The notes under the pieces: generated by a model
What the model was told of the DNA's origin: nothing
The model's input: only the letters and a program-made list of their open reading frames with translations
Databases searched by the model: none
Position numbers and translations under genes: made by a program
From: Fusarium oxysporum f. sp. lycopersici 4287
Lineage: Eukaryota; Ascomycota; Sordariomycetes; Hypocreales; Nectriaceae
NCBI RefSeq assembly: GCF_000149955.1
Contig: NC_030998.1
Coordinates: 1,560,164 to 1,624,163 of the forward strand
Reading direction: 5' to 3'
DNA length: 64,000 bases
In this document: positions 63,070 through 64,000 of the stretch, one piece after another
How positions within the stretch are numbered: position 1 is the stretch's first letter
Layout of the letters: the number at the start of each line of letters is the position of its first letter

Positions 63070-64000
63070 ACGACGATCGATGGGAAGCAAGGATAAAAAG
63101 AAAACAATGGGTATCATATCAAAGCTTATGTATGGGCAGAGCAGGGTTATCACATGTCGATGTAACTAGTAGCCCGCCGTCGTCAATCACATCAATTGTC
63201 AAGCTGTGTTTCGTATGAGATTGCAAACCAAGATCTAAACTTGACCCTAAACTTAGTCCTAAGGATTAGAAAACTTGTACAAAGTTTATGATAATATTAT
63301 CCTAAGTCTTTGTCAAGATTTTATAATTCATGTCAGTCTTGCAGATGCCTTGGACTCTTCAACTGGTCTCGGATTATGTTGGGCCGTGGATTGATCAAAC
63401 TGCGTCGCATCAAATACAGGGTACAGTGGTGCACCAACACCGCTGTACGAAAGATTGCGACAACCAGCTATGGAAATCTGCATCGCACAACCAAGATTAT
63501 CGCAAAACTTGTGTTCCGATTGACGTTTCACAACATCTCACCAGGACTGGACCCTGAACATCGCACACAAAAGATTTGCGCTGGATTTTCAGGGTCTGGG
63601 GAACAGATCCATTCTTGGCGGAGAGCTTCAGGGTAGGACTGATCGGGTACCTGACTTAGATTTTCAACACCATCAGATCATCTTCAATTCTAGAACAATT
63701 AGAAGCAGCGAATCTGCTTAGTCTACGGAATCATCGGCATATACATGCATGCTTCGATTCCGAGTACTCAAATAAAATGGGCTCATTTTTTAATTCAGCG
63801 ACGTTGCGTAGTGCACTCCCCTGTGAGATCTCAAACACGACATAGAGAATCTCACACCTCGTACAGGAGTAGTGCAACCGGCTTCGTCGGATGCAATGTC
63901 GTCCAGACAAGGCAATGCAGAGTCCTTTTGAGCAAGTGAGTCTGATGTCAAGGCCTTGATTGAATTATAGAAAATAGAAGAGGAATGAATGAACTGCCTC
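63070..64000. other. Intergenic to window end
   Basis: No recognisable gene; the ORFs at 63310-63636 and 63745-63939 have no domain. A run of CCTAAG/CTTAG words occurs at 63245-63310. Confidence 0.5.

Noticed and set aside
63310..63939. ORFs near the right edge
   Set aside because: Short, no domain, no splice-site logic.
1..64000. CRISPR array or bacterial-type operons
   Set aside because: No regular spacer-repeat pattern seen; intron-bearing genes show a fungal genome.

Overview
The window looks like a chromosome segment from a filamentous ascomycete, most probably Fusarium. Most genes carry one to seven short GT-AG introns of about 45-60 nt with CTRAC-type branch points. The gene content is typical of that group: LaeA-like methyltransferase, HET and NACHT proteins, CBM1-GH5 cellulase, a fungal rhodopsin-domain protein, tyrosinase, and a Hop-like MULE transposon. 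tRNA genes have introns and a single 5S rRNA gene lies among protein genes. The genus is inferred from content; no database search was run. For spliced genes I traced exon junctions by hand, and the exon totals come out as multiples of three.

Layout. 0.7-8 kb: LaeA-like methyltransferase, secreted GH16 enzyme, 2EXR-domain protein, secreted M43B metalloprotease (with a GC-AG intron). 8.4-17.8 kb: a decayed accessory block holding tRNA-Phe, a proline-rich ORF, a NACHT/STAND pseudogene, a HET gene cut by one TGA and a 249-N gap, a second degraded copy of the tRNA-flanking sequence, a variant 5S rRNA gene and a broken phosphotransferase gene. 18.6-22.5 kb: two short-chain dehydrogenases, tRNA-Pro and a GPI-type surface protein. 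24.5-32 kb: a metal-flavoured group of a copper-fist-like regulator, a VIT1/CCC1 iron transporter, a secreted phosphoesterase and a membrane-anchored multicopper oxidase with a Fet3-like glutamate. 33-47 kb: CBM1-GH5 endoglucanase, tRNA-Gln, single-pass membrane protein, PEX11-like peroxin, amino-acid permease, rhodopsin-domain protein, tyrosinase. 47.3-52.9 kb: a MULE element with 98-bp terminal inverted repeats and a 9-bp target duplication, inserted about 256 bp upstream of a glutathione S-transferase. 54.4-63.1 kb: HET protein, REI1-like zinc-finger protein, CorA-like membrane protein, SRPBCC protein.

Assembly caution. Two 100-N gaps (52070-52169 and 57208-57307) are each flanked by the same sequence on both sides. 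The apparent second copies of GST, HET, the REI1-like 5' end and the MULE end are most simply unmerged contig overlaps. The MULE interior also carries indel-rich duplicated blocks that look like consensus noise.

Best leads. The copper-fist-like gene has one in-frame TAG followed by 80 more open codons ending in TAA TAG. The decayed NACHT/HET block is bracketed by two copies of a tRNA-associated repeat. The 5S gene differs from the types I remember yet keeps paired helices. A cluster of CGGAT motifs lies upstream of the cellulase gene.
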